A DNA stretch of 64,000 nt from an uncultured OM182 clade bacterium (GTDB lineage: Bacteria > Pseudomonadota > Gammaproteobacteria > Pseudomonadales > Azotimanducaceae). Every line of letters starts with the position of its first letter. Within the stretch, counting starts at the first letter, position 1. The notes beneath the pieces were generated by a model. It was not told the origin of the DNA, searched no databases, and saw nothing but the letters and a program-made list of their open reading frames with translations. The translations under genes and the position numbers were made by a program. Below are positions 43,314 to 51,642 of the stretch, piece by piece. The DNA is taken from the NCBI GenBank assembly GCA_905182025.1, contig CAJJAA010000013.1:41505-105504 (forward strand), given 5' to 3'.

Positions 43314-43862
43314 ATGAGCACGATTACAGAAACTCTGAATGACATTTTTGCCAAGGCTCTGCCTGATACGGGCTACTTTACGACGCAATATGATGAGCAC
43401 TGGCGCTCTCCCTGTGAAATCGATCAGCAAGGTGAGTTGTCGCATTGGCGCCCCACGCCACAAACGGAATCAATCGATTTTCGAGGCCTCGCTAACGCCG
43501 TCGAAGCACCCATTCATCCCGATGTCATCGAGTACTACAGCGGCTATTGGTCCGGTAGCTTAGAGGCTTCAGCAAAAGAAGGACCGGTGAGCCTCATCCT
43601 GCTATGGAACCCTGAAGATGCTGAACGTCTCATTGAAAACTTGGTTGGACATCTGTTTGGCAAGAGACAGTCGAAATTACCCTTCACAACATTCTTTGCA
43701 ACAACCGATCCAGAATCCGAGTATTTTCTCAGCATCGACAATGCGTCTGGTAAGGTGCTGTTGGAGGAACCAGGGCGTCCCCCGATAAAGGAAGTTGCGA
43801 GTGACCTGAATAGCTTCCTGCAACGTTTACAACCCGATGCGAGAGCCCCCGGAATATTTTGA
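43314..43862 (+). CDS. syd: SecY-interacting protein Syd
   Basis: A 182-residue protein from ATG 43314. Alignment to memory of E. coli Syd is clear in IHPDVIEYYSGYWSGSLEA, LILLWNPEDAERLIENLVGHLFGKRQSKLPFTTFFATT and SNLxEFLxxLxP near the end. Syd binds SecY at the inner membrane and monitors translocon quality. It overlaps aroA by one base (TGATG). Syd is largely confined to Gammaproteobacteria, which helps to place the organism. Confidence 0.88.
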   Translation: MSTITETLNDIFAKALPDTGYFTTQYDEHWRSPCEIDQQGELSHWRPTPQTESIDFRGLANAVEAPIHPDVIEYYSGYWSGSLEASAKEGPVSLILLWNPEDAERLIENLVGHLFGKRQSKLPFTTFFATTDPESEYFLSIDNASGKVLLEEPGRPPIKEVASDLNSFLQRLQPDARAPGIF

Positions 43863-45142
43863 TGACGCAAAAACTACTGCCCAAAGTGAACAGTGTCGAA
43901 GGCGAGATCAACCTGCCGGGTTCGAAGAGTCTATCTAATCGAGCCTTATTACTTGCTGCCCTCGCGCCGGGCCAAACAACCTTGTTGAACCTGTTACGAA
44001 GCGAAGACACACAGCGCATGGTCGAAGCTCTTACGCAGCTAGGTGTTTCATTGACGATGAATGACGACTGGAGCCGCTGTGTTGTTAGCGGTCACGATGG
44101 TTTATTTCAGGCGCCCAATGAGCATAAATTCTTCCTAGGCAACGCGGGCACTGCCATTAGACCTTTGACAAGCATTCTTGCAATGATGCAGGGAAATTTC
44201 ATTGTTGATGGCGATCAATATATGCGTGAACGACCCATCAACCATCTAGTCGAAGCGTTGAAACAACTTGGCGCATCGATTGAATACCTCGGAGAAGAGA
44301 ATTGCCCACCACTGCGTGTCATTGGCGGTAGCATTCGCGGCGGTAAGGTCGAAATAAAGGGGGACATCTCAAGCCAATATCTAACATCCCTATTACTCGC
44401 ATTACCCTTAGCACCAAAGGACAGTGAAGTATCCGTCATAGGTGAACAGGTATCCAAGCCCTACCTTGATTTGACTCTGGATATCATGTCTAAATTTGGC
44501 GTCAACGCGCGTCACGAGAACCACCAATATTTCACGATTCCAGGTGGTCAAAGCTATCAATCACCTGGTACTTACCTGATTGAGGGAGATGCTTCTTCCG
44601 CTTCGTATTTCTTTGCCGCAGCTGCTATTGCTGGAGGTACAGTGCGCGTTAACGGTATTGGCTCAAATAGTGTGCAAGGTGACATTGAGTTTCTGGATGC
44701 TATCGAAGCCATGGGCGCCGTCGTATCTCGTCAATCGGATTCGGTCGAGGTTTCCGGCGGCGCATTGAAAGGGATTGATATGGATCTAAACCATATTCCA
44801 GACGCCGCTATGACCATTGCAGCCATGGCACTGTTCGCCGAGGGCACAACGATAATTCGAAATATTTACAATTGGCGCGTCAAAGAAACAGACCGCATGT
44901 TCGCAATGGCGACAGAACTTCGAAAGCTGGGTGCAACAGTCGAGGCTGGGCATGATTACATTGTTATTGAGCCACCTGAAAAAATTCAATCGGCATCAAT
45001 CGACACCTACGGCGATCACCGAATCGCCATGTGCTTCTCGTTAGCATCCCTATCGGATGCAGAGATCACCATTAACAATCCTGAAGTAACCGCTAAGACG
45101 TTCCCAGATTACTTCGACGCTTTCGCATCGATCTGTCATTGA
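43862..45142 (+). CDS. aroA: 3-phosphoshikimate 1-carboxyvinyltransferase (EPSP synthase)
   Basis: A 426-residue enzyme from ATG 43862. LPGSKSLSNRALLLAALAPG and FLGNAGTAIRPLTSIL are the phosphate- and glyphosate-binding motifs, followed by MRERPINHLVEALKQLGA, SQYLTSLLLALPLA, LRVKETDRMFAMATELRKLGA and a late DHRIAMCF. It joins shikimate 3-phosphate and phosphoenolpyruvate, the sixth shikimate step. Its coupling to syd is notable; serC or pheA are the common neighbours elsewhere. NAGTAIRPLT is close to the class I (glyphosate-sensitive) pattern. Confidence 0.95.
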   Translation: MTQKLLPKVNSVEGEINLPGSKSLSNRALLLAALAPGQTTLLNLLRSEDTQRMVEALTQLGVSLTMNDDWSRCVVSGHDGLFQAPNEHKFFLGNAGTAIRPLTSILAMMQGNFIVDGDQYMRERPINHLVEALKQLGASIEYLGEENCPPLRVIGGSIRGGKVEIKGDISSQYLTSLLLALPLAPKDSEVSVIGEQVSKPYLDLTLDIMSKFGVNARHENHQYFTIPGGQSYQSPGTYLIEGDASSASYFFAAAAIAGGTVRVNGIGSNSVQGDIEFLDAIEAMGAVVSRQSDSVEVSGGALKGIDMDLNHIPDAAMTIAAMALFAEGTTIIRNIYNWRVKETDRMFAMATELRKLGATVEAGHDYIVIEPPEKIQSASIDTYGDHRIAMCFSLASLSDAEITINNPEVTAKTFPDYFDAFASICH

Positions 45143-45220
45143 GGCCACTCGGCGAATCATATTCATCTATAGATAACGTCCGACACCCCTGTAGATATTG
45201 AAAACCGGCTTGAGCATTGA

Positions 45221-45715
45221 TCAGTCAAACAATGTGGATTGACATCCTTGTACGCCCTCAAGGTTGAGCAAATAGGCCTTTGCATCAAGTCCCCCACCAA
45301 AGCCCGTTAGACTACCATCGGCACCGATAACACGATGACATGGGATAACAATTGGTAAAGGATTGCGTCCATTTGCTGTCCCGACTGCACGGACAGCTTT
45401 TGGTCTACCAATCATTGAAGCGATATCGGCATAGCTACGCGTTTCCCCAAAAGGTATCTCTAATAGTGCATTCAAAACTTTCAACTGAAACGTCGTTCCC
45501 GTTGGCGCAAGCGTCAGCTCAAAAACGGTTCTTTCACCCGCGAAATATTCTTGCAGTTGAATAACCGCCTGCTCGCAGCAATCATTTTCTTCGATCCAAT
45601 CTGGCTCAGGCACAACCCGCCCCTTTCCCGACGGGAAACCGATAATGCACAAGGCGCCCCGCTCCTCTGCTAACAAAAGCGAACCGATCGGTGAATCAAG
45701 ATAGCGATAGTTCAT
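45221..45715 (-). CDS. ogt: Methylated-DNA--protein-cysteine methyltransferase
   Basis: A 164-residue repair protein. The active-site motif is IVIPCHRVIG, with the acceptor Cys in PCHR, and the helix-turn-helix part is IPFGETRSYADIASMIGRPKAVRAVGTANGRNPLPI. It removes O6-methylguanine lesions by suicidal transfer to its Cys. It lies 18 bases after the Ada/AlkA fusion gene on the same strand and completes a two-gene alkylation repair operon. Confidence 0.95.
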   Translation of the reverse strand: MNYRYLDSPIGSLLLAEERGALCIIGFPSGKGRVVPEPDWIEENDCCEQAVIQLQEYFAGERTVFELTLAPTGTTFQLKVLNALLEIPFGETRSYADIASMIGRPKAVRAVGTANGRNPLPIVIPCHRVIGADGSLTGFGGGLDAKAYLLNLEGVQGCQSTLFD

Positions 45716-45733
45716 GAGCTTTCCCCTAATAGT

Positions 45734-47257
45734 TTATTTTTTTACAGCCCGACGCCAGAGATGCATGCCCGCGTAAGCCCGCCAAGGTTGCCAGGCCTTT
45801 GATAAATCCAGCAACTGATCAGGCTTGTTTATCGAAAATTCTGTTAAGGCAACTTTTAAAAGTACGAGGTCACTATGTAAAAATGCGTTTGGATCGTTTA
45901 CCGCGCGCATCGCAATGTACTCTGCGGTCCAAGGCCCGATACCTTTGATATTGAGCAAGCTAAGCTTGAGTTCATCTAGGGATACGGATGTATCGAAACT
46001 AACATCGCCATTGACTACAGCTCGACTCATATCCTTTATCGCTTGTGCTCGTCGGGTCGGCATCGACAAGGTCTTGGTGTCCAATTCCGACAAACGTTCG
46101 GGTGAAGGAAAACCAAGACATAGCACTTCTCTGTCGAGTTCGTCTGCAGCCCTATTAGCACCTTGTAAATCAACATCTTTCACGTCAACGTTGTCACGAT
46201 TCTTGATCCCATACATCGCAGCGATTCGACCCATGACGGTTGTTGCTCCTTTGACCGAAACCTGTTGACCAACAATGGCGCGCACCGCAATCTCAAAAGG
46301 ATCCCAGCAACCAGGCACACGTTGACCAGGATTTTCAGCGATAATTTTTCGCATTCGGCGATCCCTACTGATCGCCTGATTAATCTCGATCGGGTCTGCA
46401 TCCAGATCAAAAATCCGTTTAACCCTTTCAAGCACCGGTACTAACTCGTCTGGCAAAATTCCTGTCACTTGAACCAATAGCTGTCGCGCCTCTTCATCCA
46501 AGCCAACGGCCAATATACCTGTGCCCTGATGAGTCTTGATTACCCGACGATAATGGTCTGCATCGACATATTCGACGCCAGGTACCGCTCGAACTTTCAG
46601 AAAGTTAAGAATGCCGCTGAAATCAAACGGCGGACGATAACTCAGTCTCAAGTTAAAGCCCTGCTCAACACCACTGCTGTTTCGACAAACTGTTTTTTGA
46701 CGGCCCGCCTTTTTACGAAGAGAACTCGGGGTTCGCGCATAAACATGCTTAAAATGATCGTTAAATCGCCGCACGCTTTTGTAACCTGAAAGCAATGCAA
46801 TATCGGTTATTGAGAACGGCGTTTCATCAATTAGTTTTTTTGCGATTTGAAGTCGACGGGTTTGCGCAACGGCTTTCGGCGCGACCCCGATATGCTGTGA
46901 GAATAATCGCGACAAATGGCGTGGTGTGATCCCAAGCCGGTCACTTAGAGCGTCAATGGAACCGGAATCCAGAGCGCCTTCTGAGATGAGTCTCAGGGCG
47001 CGATTAACCGTTGTCGACGTACCCTTCCAAGCAGGTGTTCCGGGCGCCGACTCCGGTCGGCAACGCAAGCAGGGTCGAAAACCCGCTTCTTGCGCTGCTG
47101 CCGCGGACCCGTAGAAGTCCACATTTTTGGCGAGTGGTATTCGTACCTTGCACACGGGCCGACAATAGATGCCTGTCGTTTTCACAGCAACGAAAAAACG
47201 CCCGTCAAATCTCGGGTCTCTCGCCTGTCGCGCGTTTTCGAATAATTGATCGTTCAA
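45734..47257 (-). CDS. alkA: Ada-N/AraC/AlkA fusion: alkylation-responsive DNA glycosylase
   Basis: A 507-residue three-part protein. Residues 1-80 carry the Ada methyl-phosphotriester domain with zinc Cys in CRPVC and CLRC. Residues 85-190 are an AraC-type helix-turn-helix (GSIDALSDRLGITPRHLSRLFSQHIG). The remainder is an AlkA glycosylase with HhH-GPD motif IKGIGPWTAEYIAMRAVNDPNAFLHSDLVL; the catalytic Asp is in HSD. It removes 3-methyladenine and related lesions and may sense alkylation through the Ada Cys. The Ogt gene follows. Confidence 0.93.
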   Translation of the reverse strand: MNDQLFENARQARDPRFDGRFFVAVKTTGIYCRPVCKVRIPLAKNVDFYGSAAAAQEAGFRPCLRCRPESAPGTPAWKGTSTTVNRALRLISEGALDSGSIDALSDRLGITPRHLSRLFSQHIGVAPKAVAQTRRLQIAKKLIDETPFSITDIALLSGYKSVRRFNDHFKHVYARTPSSLRKKAGRQKTVCRNSSGVEQGFNLRLSYRPPFDFSGILNFLKVRAVPGVEYVDADHYRRVIKTHQGTGILAVGLDEEARQLLVQVTGILPDELVPVLERVKRIFDLDADPIEINQAISRDRRMRKIIAENPGQRVPGCWDPFEIAVRAIVGQQVSVKGATTVMGRIAAMYGIKNRDNVDVKDVDLQGANRAADELDREVLCLGFPSPERLSELDTKTLSMPTRRAQAIKDMSRAVVNGDVSFDTSVSLDELKLSLLNIKGIGPWTAEYIAMRAVNDPNAFLHSDLVLLKVALTEFSINKPDQLLDLSKAWQPWRAYAGMHLWRRAVKK

Positions 47258-47492
47258 CCTTGATTACCGTCGGATTTGATCGATGACAATCAGCTTAATT
47301 CAACCAAGCCCACTTAAGCTAGCCAGAATCGGACCTGGTCAGCTATAACAAGACTGCCTGTTGTTCACGGTATTTAACCGTGCTTGCCAACACGGTTGAC
47401 GAGATGCGTATTTCGCAAGCAATGGGTTCGATTATGAGACGAACATGGCCTAAACATGGTTCAATCGGACATCGTTTAAAAAGGGTAGGTAA

Positions 47493-47621
47493 ATGACGAC
47501 CAAGCTGAATGCGGCCCAATCCACCCAATTATTTTTTCGCGTTATCGGTCACGACATAATTGACACTTTTATCGCCGCCCTCATTCTCGCCAATGCAGCG
47601 TTTAGGCGCGCTAAGAGCTGA
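47493..47621 (+). CDS. Possible 42-residue small protein
   Basis: A frame MTTKLNAAQSTQLFFRVIGHDIIDTFIAALILANAAFRRAKS starts at ATG 47493, with AAGGG about 8 bases and AGGT just upstream. It has a hydrophobic helix in the middle (IIDTFIAALILANA). It is short for the ORF track and has no known family, so it may be a real small membrane peptide or chance. Confidence 0.3.
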   Translation: MTTKLNAAQSTQLFFRVIGHDIIDTFIAALILANAAFRRAKS

Positions 47622-47659
47622 AGTCTGATCGACCTGATTTTTTCTAACATGTCACCGAA

Positions 47660-47689
47660 CCGACAAGCTAACTGGATTCGTAATATAAT
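47660..47689 (+). promoter_or_regulatory. Predicted promoter of a leaderless cupin gene
   Basis: CCGACA (-35, four of six matches) and TATAAT (-10, perfect) are separated by 18 bases. The -10 ends 7 bases before ATG 47696, so transcription would begin at or next to the A of the ATG. No ribosome site is present upstream of the ATG, which fits a leaderless mRNA. Confidence 0.55.
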
Positions 47690-47695
47690 ACGCTT

Positions 47696-49063
47696 ATGAT
47701 TTCTTCATTAGGTTTAATCGCAGACCCCCAAGCAGCATTTGGCATTAACGCCGATGTCGTGCCTCGATGCGTTCTCTTCAAGTTCAAACACCGCCAATTT
47801 TACAAAGCCGAACCAAATCAAGCAGAGACCATTGAGTTATCCGTCATATTGCTCATTGAGCAGGACCGAAGACAAGTCGGCATAACTGATAGCCAAGATG
47901 CATTTTTGGCGTTCGAGGAGCATGTGAATCCGGCCGATCACTTCAAGACTCAGTTAAATCGTTGGGACACACAGGCAATCGATTTACTCGCGCCATGGAA
48001 ACTTCAAACACAACATATAAAGAAACCATGGGGACAAGAAATATGGTACACGGGCATCGAAGCCAGAGGTGTTTGCCGCGTCAATGGCACGCCCCTACCG
48101 TGGCTGTTGGACTTAGATAGGGATATTTTGTCCGGTCAGAAGAGCGCTGACATTTTGCTGCTAAAAATCCTCGACCCACTACCTGACAGCCAATATGGCG
48201 AGCTTTACTTCGAAGTACACGAACAGAAAATTGAAGTGTATGTCGTCACACACGTTGACCCTGACGCCTGGCCTTCTGGCGTCGGGCAGATACGCTATGG
48301 CTTTAGCCCTAAAAAACGCGCACTTCACGATACAGATACGGCATTCAAAGCAGCGTATCTGGCGTCCGTAGAGCAGTACCAATCCCAGCGAAACAAGATT
48401 GATGCCTTGTTAGAAATGAAGAAACAATCCCACGGCTATGCAGCGAGCGATATCATCTCACCCTTGCAGCAGAGGCAGTGGCTCGCTGAACTGCCGAGCG
48501 ACCTTTGCGAGGACGAAATCAAGTTTCGCGAGGCAATGTATGAATTTACGAACATGAAGCCGATTAGCGCAGGCGACGTGATTCGGGTAAAGCCTTATGT
48601 GCCTCACTCACTTCAAAACGGCGTCAGAGTGATTGAGTTTCAAACCGCCCACTATGAACGGCATATTTTATCCTTCGCGCAGAAGGTAATGACTCAAGAC
48701 CACTGGGACACTGGCACGATCCTGGATAAAATTGAAATAGATGCAGAAGCTGAGACTGACCATACAATCATTAAATCCAGTGACGGCGTGCTAGTTGAAG
48801 CTATCGCAGAATTTCCAGCGTTTACGGCAGTGCGTGTAACCTTAAGTCCTAGTTATCAATACGAGATGGAAATTAAGCATTACGGTGTGGTGATTGGCGT
48901 CACGGGTCGTTCTGTTATCTCCCACCACAGCAAAAATCTCGCGGCGAGCATTGATATAGATGTGGAACAGGCTTTCTTGATACCCGGCACATCAAACACG
49001 CTAACATTGGCTAACCACTCTAAAAAGAATGCTGTTGTCTTAGTCGCGCTGCCGAACATCTAA
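47696..49063 (+). CDS. Phosphomannose isomerase-like cupin protein
   Basis: A 455-residue protein. QHIKKPWGQEIWYTGIEARGVC in the middle matches the KPWGxExW motif of type I mannose 6-phosphate isomerases, and DVIRVKPYVPHSLQNGVRVIEFQTAHYERHILSFAQKVM is the second cupin strand pair with a PHSL metal His. The first 100 residues and the C-terminal 130 are not recognised, and the usual KPE metal motif of ManA is replaced. It may be a sugar-phosphate isomerase or a cupin of another role. No sugar genes adjoin it. Confidence 0.65.
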   Translation: MISSLGLIADPQAAFGINADVVPRCVLFKFKHRQFYKAEPNQAETIELSVILLIEQDRRQVGITDSQDAFLAFEEHVNPADHFKTQLNRWDTQAIDLLAPWKLQTQHIKKPWGQEIWYTGIEARGVCRVNGTPLPWLLDLDRDILSGQKSADILLLKILDPLPDSQYGELYFEVHEQKIEVYVVTHVDPDAWPSGVGQIRYGFSPKKRALHDTDTAFKAAYLASVEQYQSQRNKIDALLEMKKQSHGYAASDIISPLQQRQWLAELPSDLCEDEIKFREAMYEFTNMKPISAGDVIRVKPYVPHSLQNGVRVIEFQTAHYERHILSFAQKVMTQDHWDTGTILDKIEIDAEAETDHTIIKSSDGVLVEAIAEFPAFTAVRVTLSPSYQYEMEIKHYGVVIGVTGRSVISHHSKNLAASIDIDVEQAFLIPGTSNTLTLANHSKKNAVVLVALPNI

Positions 49064-49141
49064 TCATCACCCGCTTGAATCTCTAACCGGTAATTTATTC
49101 AGCCGGCTGTATTATCTCAAATAAACACCGTAAAAATTGGG

Positions 49142-49170
49142 CAAAAAAAAGGTGCCAACAGGCACCTTTA
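49142..49170 (-). terminator. Rho-independent terminator of mdh
   Basis: On the minus strand GGTGCC-TGTT-GGCACC is followed by eight T residues, 20 bases after the mdh stop. The plus-strand side ends in TTTA, so it may also help end the converging cupin gene transcript. Confidence 0.88.
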
Positions 49171-49189
49171 TCTTCGTTTACGTTTTGCC

Positions 49190-50170
49190 TTAAGAAGGTA
49201 GCAAATCGCTCACTGCATCACGCTCTTCTGCGAGCTCAGTCTCAGTCTCAGTCATCTTGACTCGACTAAAATCACTAATTTCCTGACCCTCAACAATCAT
49301 CCAGTCGCCGCCTTCACAGATGCAAGGGAATGAGTAAATGAGACCTTCAGCAATATCGTAACTGCCATCAGAATAGATGCCCATGCTGACGATTTCGCCA
49401 TTTGAACCCAACGCCCAATCTCGCATGTGCTCCGTTGCCGCATTTGCTGCAGAGGCAGCACTACTTAAACCACGCGCTTTAATAATTGCTGCGCCACGTT
49501 GCTGTACAGTCGGAATAAAATCTGACTCGATCCATGCTTGATCAACAAGCTCAGTCGCCGCTTTTCCGTCAACCGATGCGTAGCTAATATCCGGATATTG
49601 CGTCGCTGAGTGATTACCCCAGATCGCTAAACCTTTGACGTCCGTGACGTGCTTACCCGTTTTCTGAGCAAGCTGAGTCATGGCGCGATTATGATCCAAG
49701 CGCGTCATCGCAGTGAACTGTCTTGGATCTAAGTCGGGCGCGTTTCTCTGCGCGATCAAACAGTTTGTGTTTGCAGGGTTGCCAACAACCAATACCTTCA
49801 CGCTCTTCGATGCATTGTCATTGAGTGCTTTACCCTGAACGGAAAAAATAGCGGCATTAGCTTCCAGCAAATCCTTTCGCTCCATACCTGGGCCTCTGGG
49901 ACGAGAACCAACCAACATGGCAAAGTCGACATCTTTGAACGCCACTTCGGGATTATCTGTTTGAATAATCTGCTGAACCAAAGGGAATGCACAATCGTCG
50001 ATTTCCATCACGACACCACTAAGTGCTTCCATTGCGGGAGGTATCTCAAGCAATTGCAAAATCACCGGTTGGTCAAGACCCAACATCTGGCCCGAGGCGA
50101 TCTTGAACAATAATGAATAGCTTATTTGACCTGCAGCACCTGTCACTGCGACTCGTACGGGTTGTTTCAT
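49190..50170 (-). CDS. mdh: Malate dehydrogenase (NAD)
   Basis: A 326-residue protein from ATG 50170, with AAGGA 6 bases upstream; the ORF track adds 46 residues. The NAD motif is [23 protein letters not shown], substrate Arg loops are in [16 protein letters not shown] and [14 protein letters not shown], and the catalytic His is in [13 protein letters not shown]. It is the cytosolic-type enzyme of the TCA cycle common in Betaproteobacteria, Xanthomonads and some marine Gammaproteobacteria, not the E. coli Mdh type. Confidence 0.95.
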   Translation of the reverse strand: MKQPVRVAVTGAAGQISYSLLFKIASGQMLGLDQPVILQLLEIPPAMEALSGVVMEIDDCAFPLVQQIIQTDNPEVAFKDVDFAMLVGSRPRGPGMERKDLLEANAAIFSVQGKALNDNASKSVKVLVVGNPANTNCLIAQRNAPDLDPRQFTAMTRLDHNRAMTQLAQKTGKHVTDVKGLAIWGNHSATQYPDISYASVDGKAATELVDQAWIESDFIPTVQQRGAAIIKARGLSSAASAANAATEHMRDWALGSNGEIVSMGIYSDGSYDIAEGLIYSFPCICEGGDWMIVEGQEISDFSRVKMTETETELAEERDAVSDLLPS

Positions 50171-50207
50171 GTTAAGTCCTTGGAACGTTGATTTGGAAAA
50201 GAGCGCG

Positions 50208-50213
50208 ATTATA
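50208..50213 (-). promoter_or_regulatory. Candidate -10 element of mdh
   Basis: A perfect TATAAT on the minus strand lies 37 bases before the mdh ATG. The -35 at the usual spacing (GTCCAT) is weak. The distance fits a leader of about 31 bases. Confidence 0.45.
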
Positions 50214-50329
50214 GCAAGTGAGATGGCAAAATGGACTACAAAATCGAAACTAGCCGTTTCATACTGGATATTTTCTTCCGGTGGCGCTTTGCACCGCCCA
50301 ATGATCATTTACTGAGGTAGCACTGAGAG

Positions 50330-51118
50330 ATGGTATTTCTGAATCAAATTTCGATGAAAAGCGCGCCCCTTCCCGAGGGCTACCCGTTTAACCTGCCGAT
50401 TATCGAGAGCTTTGAGCAGCTCGAGTTTAGATCTCCTGTAACCTTTCTTGTTGGCGAAAATGGCAGTGGTAAATCGACACTTTTAGAAGCAGTGGCTGTC
50501 GGGCTTAAATGCCCCACCGTGGGCGCGCTGGATGTTGAGCGAGACCCGATGCTTAATGAGGCCCGCAAACTTGCTCAACACCTGACCTTTTCTCGTCGCA
50601 AGCACCCTCGAAACAAAATGTTCTTCAGAGCAGAAGATGCAATCGGCTTTACCCGAAGAGTAAACGCTGAAATGTCCGAGCTCGATAAGATGTCAGAGGA
50701 TTTCGACAACAACCTCAGTGGATACGGCAGAACACTCGCGATGGGCACCGTCGCTGGACAACGACAAGCCTTCACTGCCCGCTATGGGGAAAACCCCGAT
50801 GGAAAATCACATGGCGAGTGGTTTTTGGAAGTGATGCAGAACCGCTTGCACCGCAACGGTCTATATCTGTTAGATGAACCTGAAACACCTCTATCACCGA
50901 TCAGACAACTTTCCTTACTGTCTATTATTCAAGCAATGGTGGCCCAAAACTGTCAATTTATCATCGCCACTCACTCGCCCATTTTGATGGCATTACCTGA
51001 CGCAGAGATAATGCAATTCGATAATCGAATAACTTCGGTGCCCTGGGATCAGGTTGAGCACGTAGAAATCACCAAGGCATTTTTGAATGATCCCGAAAGC
51101 TTTCTTCGTCATCTATAG
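50330..51118 (+). CDS. Predicted AAA (ABC-type) ATPase, COG3910-like
   Basis: A 262-residue cytosolic ATPase. Walker A is FLVGENGSGKSTLLEAVA; LYLLDEPETPLSPIRQLSLL is the Walker B/D-loop and CQFIIATHSPILMALPDAEI the switch His motif of the SMC/RecF/OLD-like ABC ATPases. It has no membrane segments or transporter partner. It is transcribed away from mdh with 159 bases between starts. Cellular role unknown; relatives are annotated only as predicted ATPases. Confidence 0.85.
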   Translation: MVFLNQISMKSAPLPEGYPFNLPIIESFEQLEFRSPVTFLVGENGSGKSTLLEAVAVGLKCPTVGALDVERDPMLNEARKLAQHLTFSRRKHPRNKMFFRAEDAIGFTRRVNAEMSELDKMSEDFDNNLSGYGRTLAMGTVAGQRQAFTARYGENPDGKSHGEWFLEVMQNRLHRNGLYLLDEPETPLSPIRQLSLLSIIQAMVAQNCQFIIATHSPILMALPDAEIMQFDNRITSVPWDQVEHVEITKAFLNDPESFLRHL

Positions 51119-51642
51119 TTGTCCGAATCGTTGCCCAAAACCGATCCACCCGACATCTATCTCCGTATCTCTTCTTGTTACCTTTGGAATATTGCACGAT
51201 TATCAAAAATTACTTTAATAAACAACATGTTATAACTAGTATTCCAATGTTTCATGGGTGCCAAAAACTTGACTTTACGCATCTTGATGGTATTGTTTCC
51301 GGCTCGCCAGAGAAGGCTTTATATGGCGGAGCGACGAAATAGCTGTAAGCACCACTCAGCTAAGGCTCCGTCCAGCTAATGACTTCATCAAGTGAAGGGC
51401 TTACAGGCCCCTTCTTGACTAAGGCGAGGGCTCAACACGAGTCCGGTACCAGTGAGTATCCTTACCGGAAAACGAAAAGTTCGTTGGTAAGTCAGCAAAA
51501 AAACTGGACCTTTTTTGCACCTCCTAAAGAAAGAAATGCCAGTGTAAAGATTGTAGACCTGGGTTTTAGCTCAGGGTGGATTACTGTCCCCTAAATAAAT
51601 GGGGTGCAGATAACTGTATTCAAATAGGTTATTAGCGATAGC
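51119..51642 (+). ncRNA. Hairpin-rich gltB leader / candidate structured RNA
   Basis: The 524-base gap before gltB has no gene but several stems: CGGAGC/GCTCCG (51327-51332 with 51365-51370) enclosing AGCTG/CAGCT; GAAGGG/CCCTTC (51394-51414); CTTACC...GGTAAG with inner AACGAA/TTCGTT (51461-51491); GCAAAAAA/TTTTTTGC with a T6 run (51495-51518); and CTGTCCCC/GGGGTGCAG (51584-51609). They are not a class I recognise. It could be an attenuating leader, a riboswitch of unknown type or an independent small RNA. The 71-codon ORF at 51379 is not protein-like. Confidence 0.4.

Larger units (their letters stand above)
47258..47695. other. Intergenic region between alkA and the cupin gene
   Basis: 438 bases, divergent. 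It carries the promoter of the cupin gene at its right end and a possible 42-codon gene at 47493. The alkA promoter must be on the left. No repeat or RNA gene is recognised. Confidence 0.4.

Noticed and set aside
50171-50308. ORF-track extension of mdh by 46 residues
   Set aside because: The internal ATG 50170 has a good ribosome site and a normal MDH N-terminus.
51379-51594. 71-codon ORF in the gltB leader
   Set aside because: Composition is not protein-like and the sequence is better explained by RNA hairpins.
51559-51625. tRNA-like stretch TTAGCTCAGGGTGGATTAC before gltB
   Set aside because: It resembles a D-arm, but no acceptor stem, anticodon arm or T-arm pairs in order.
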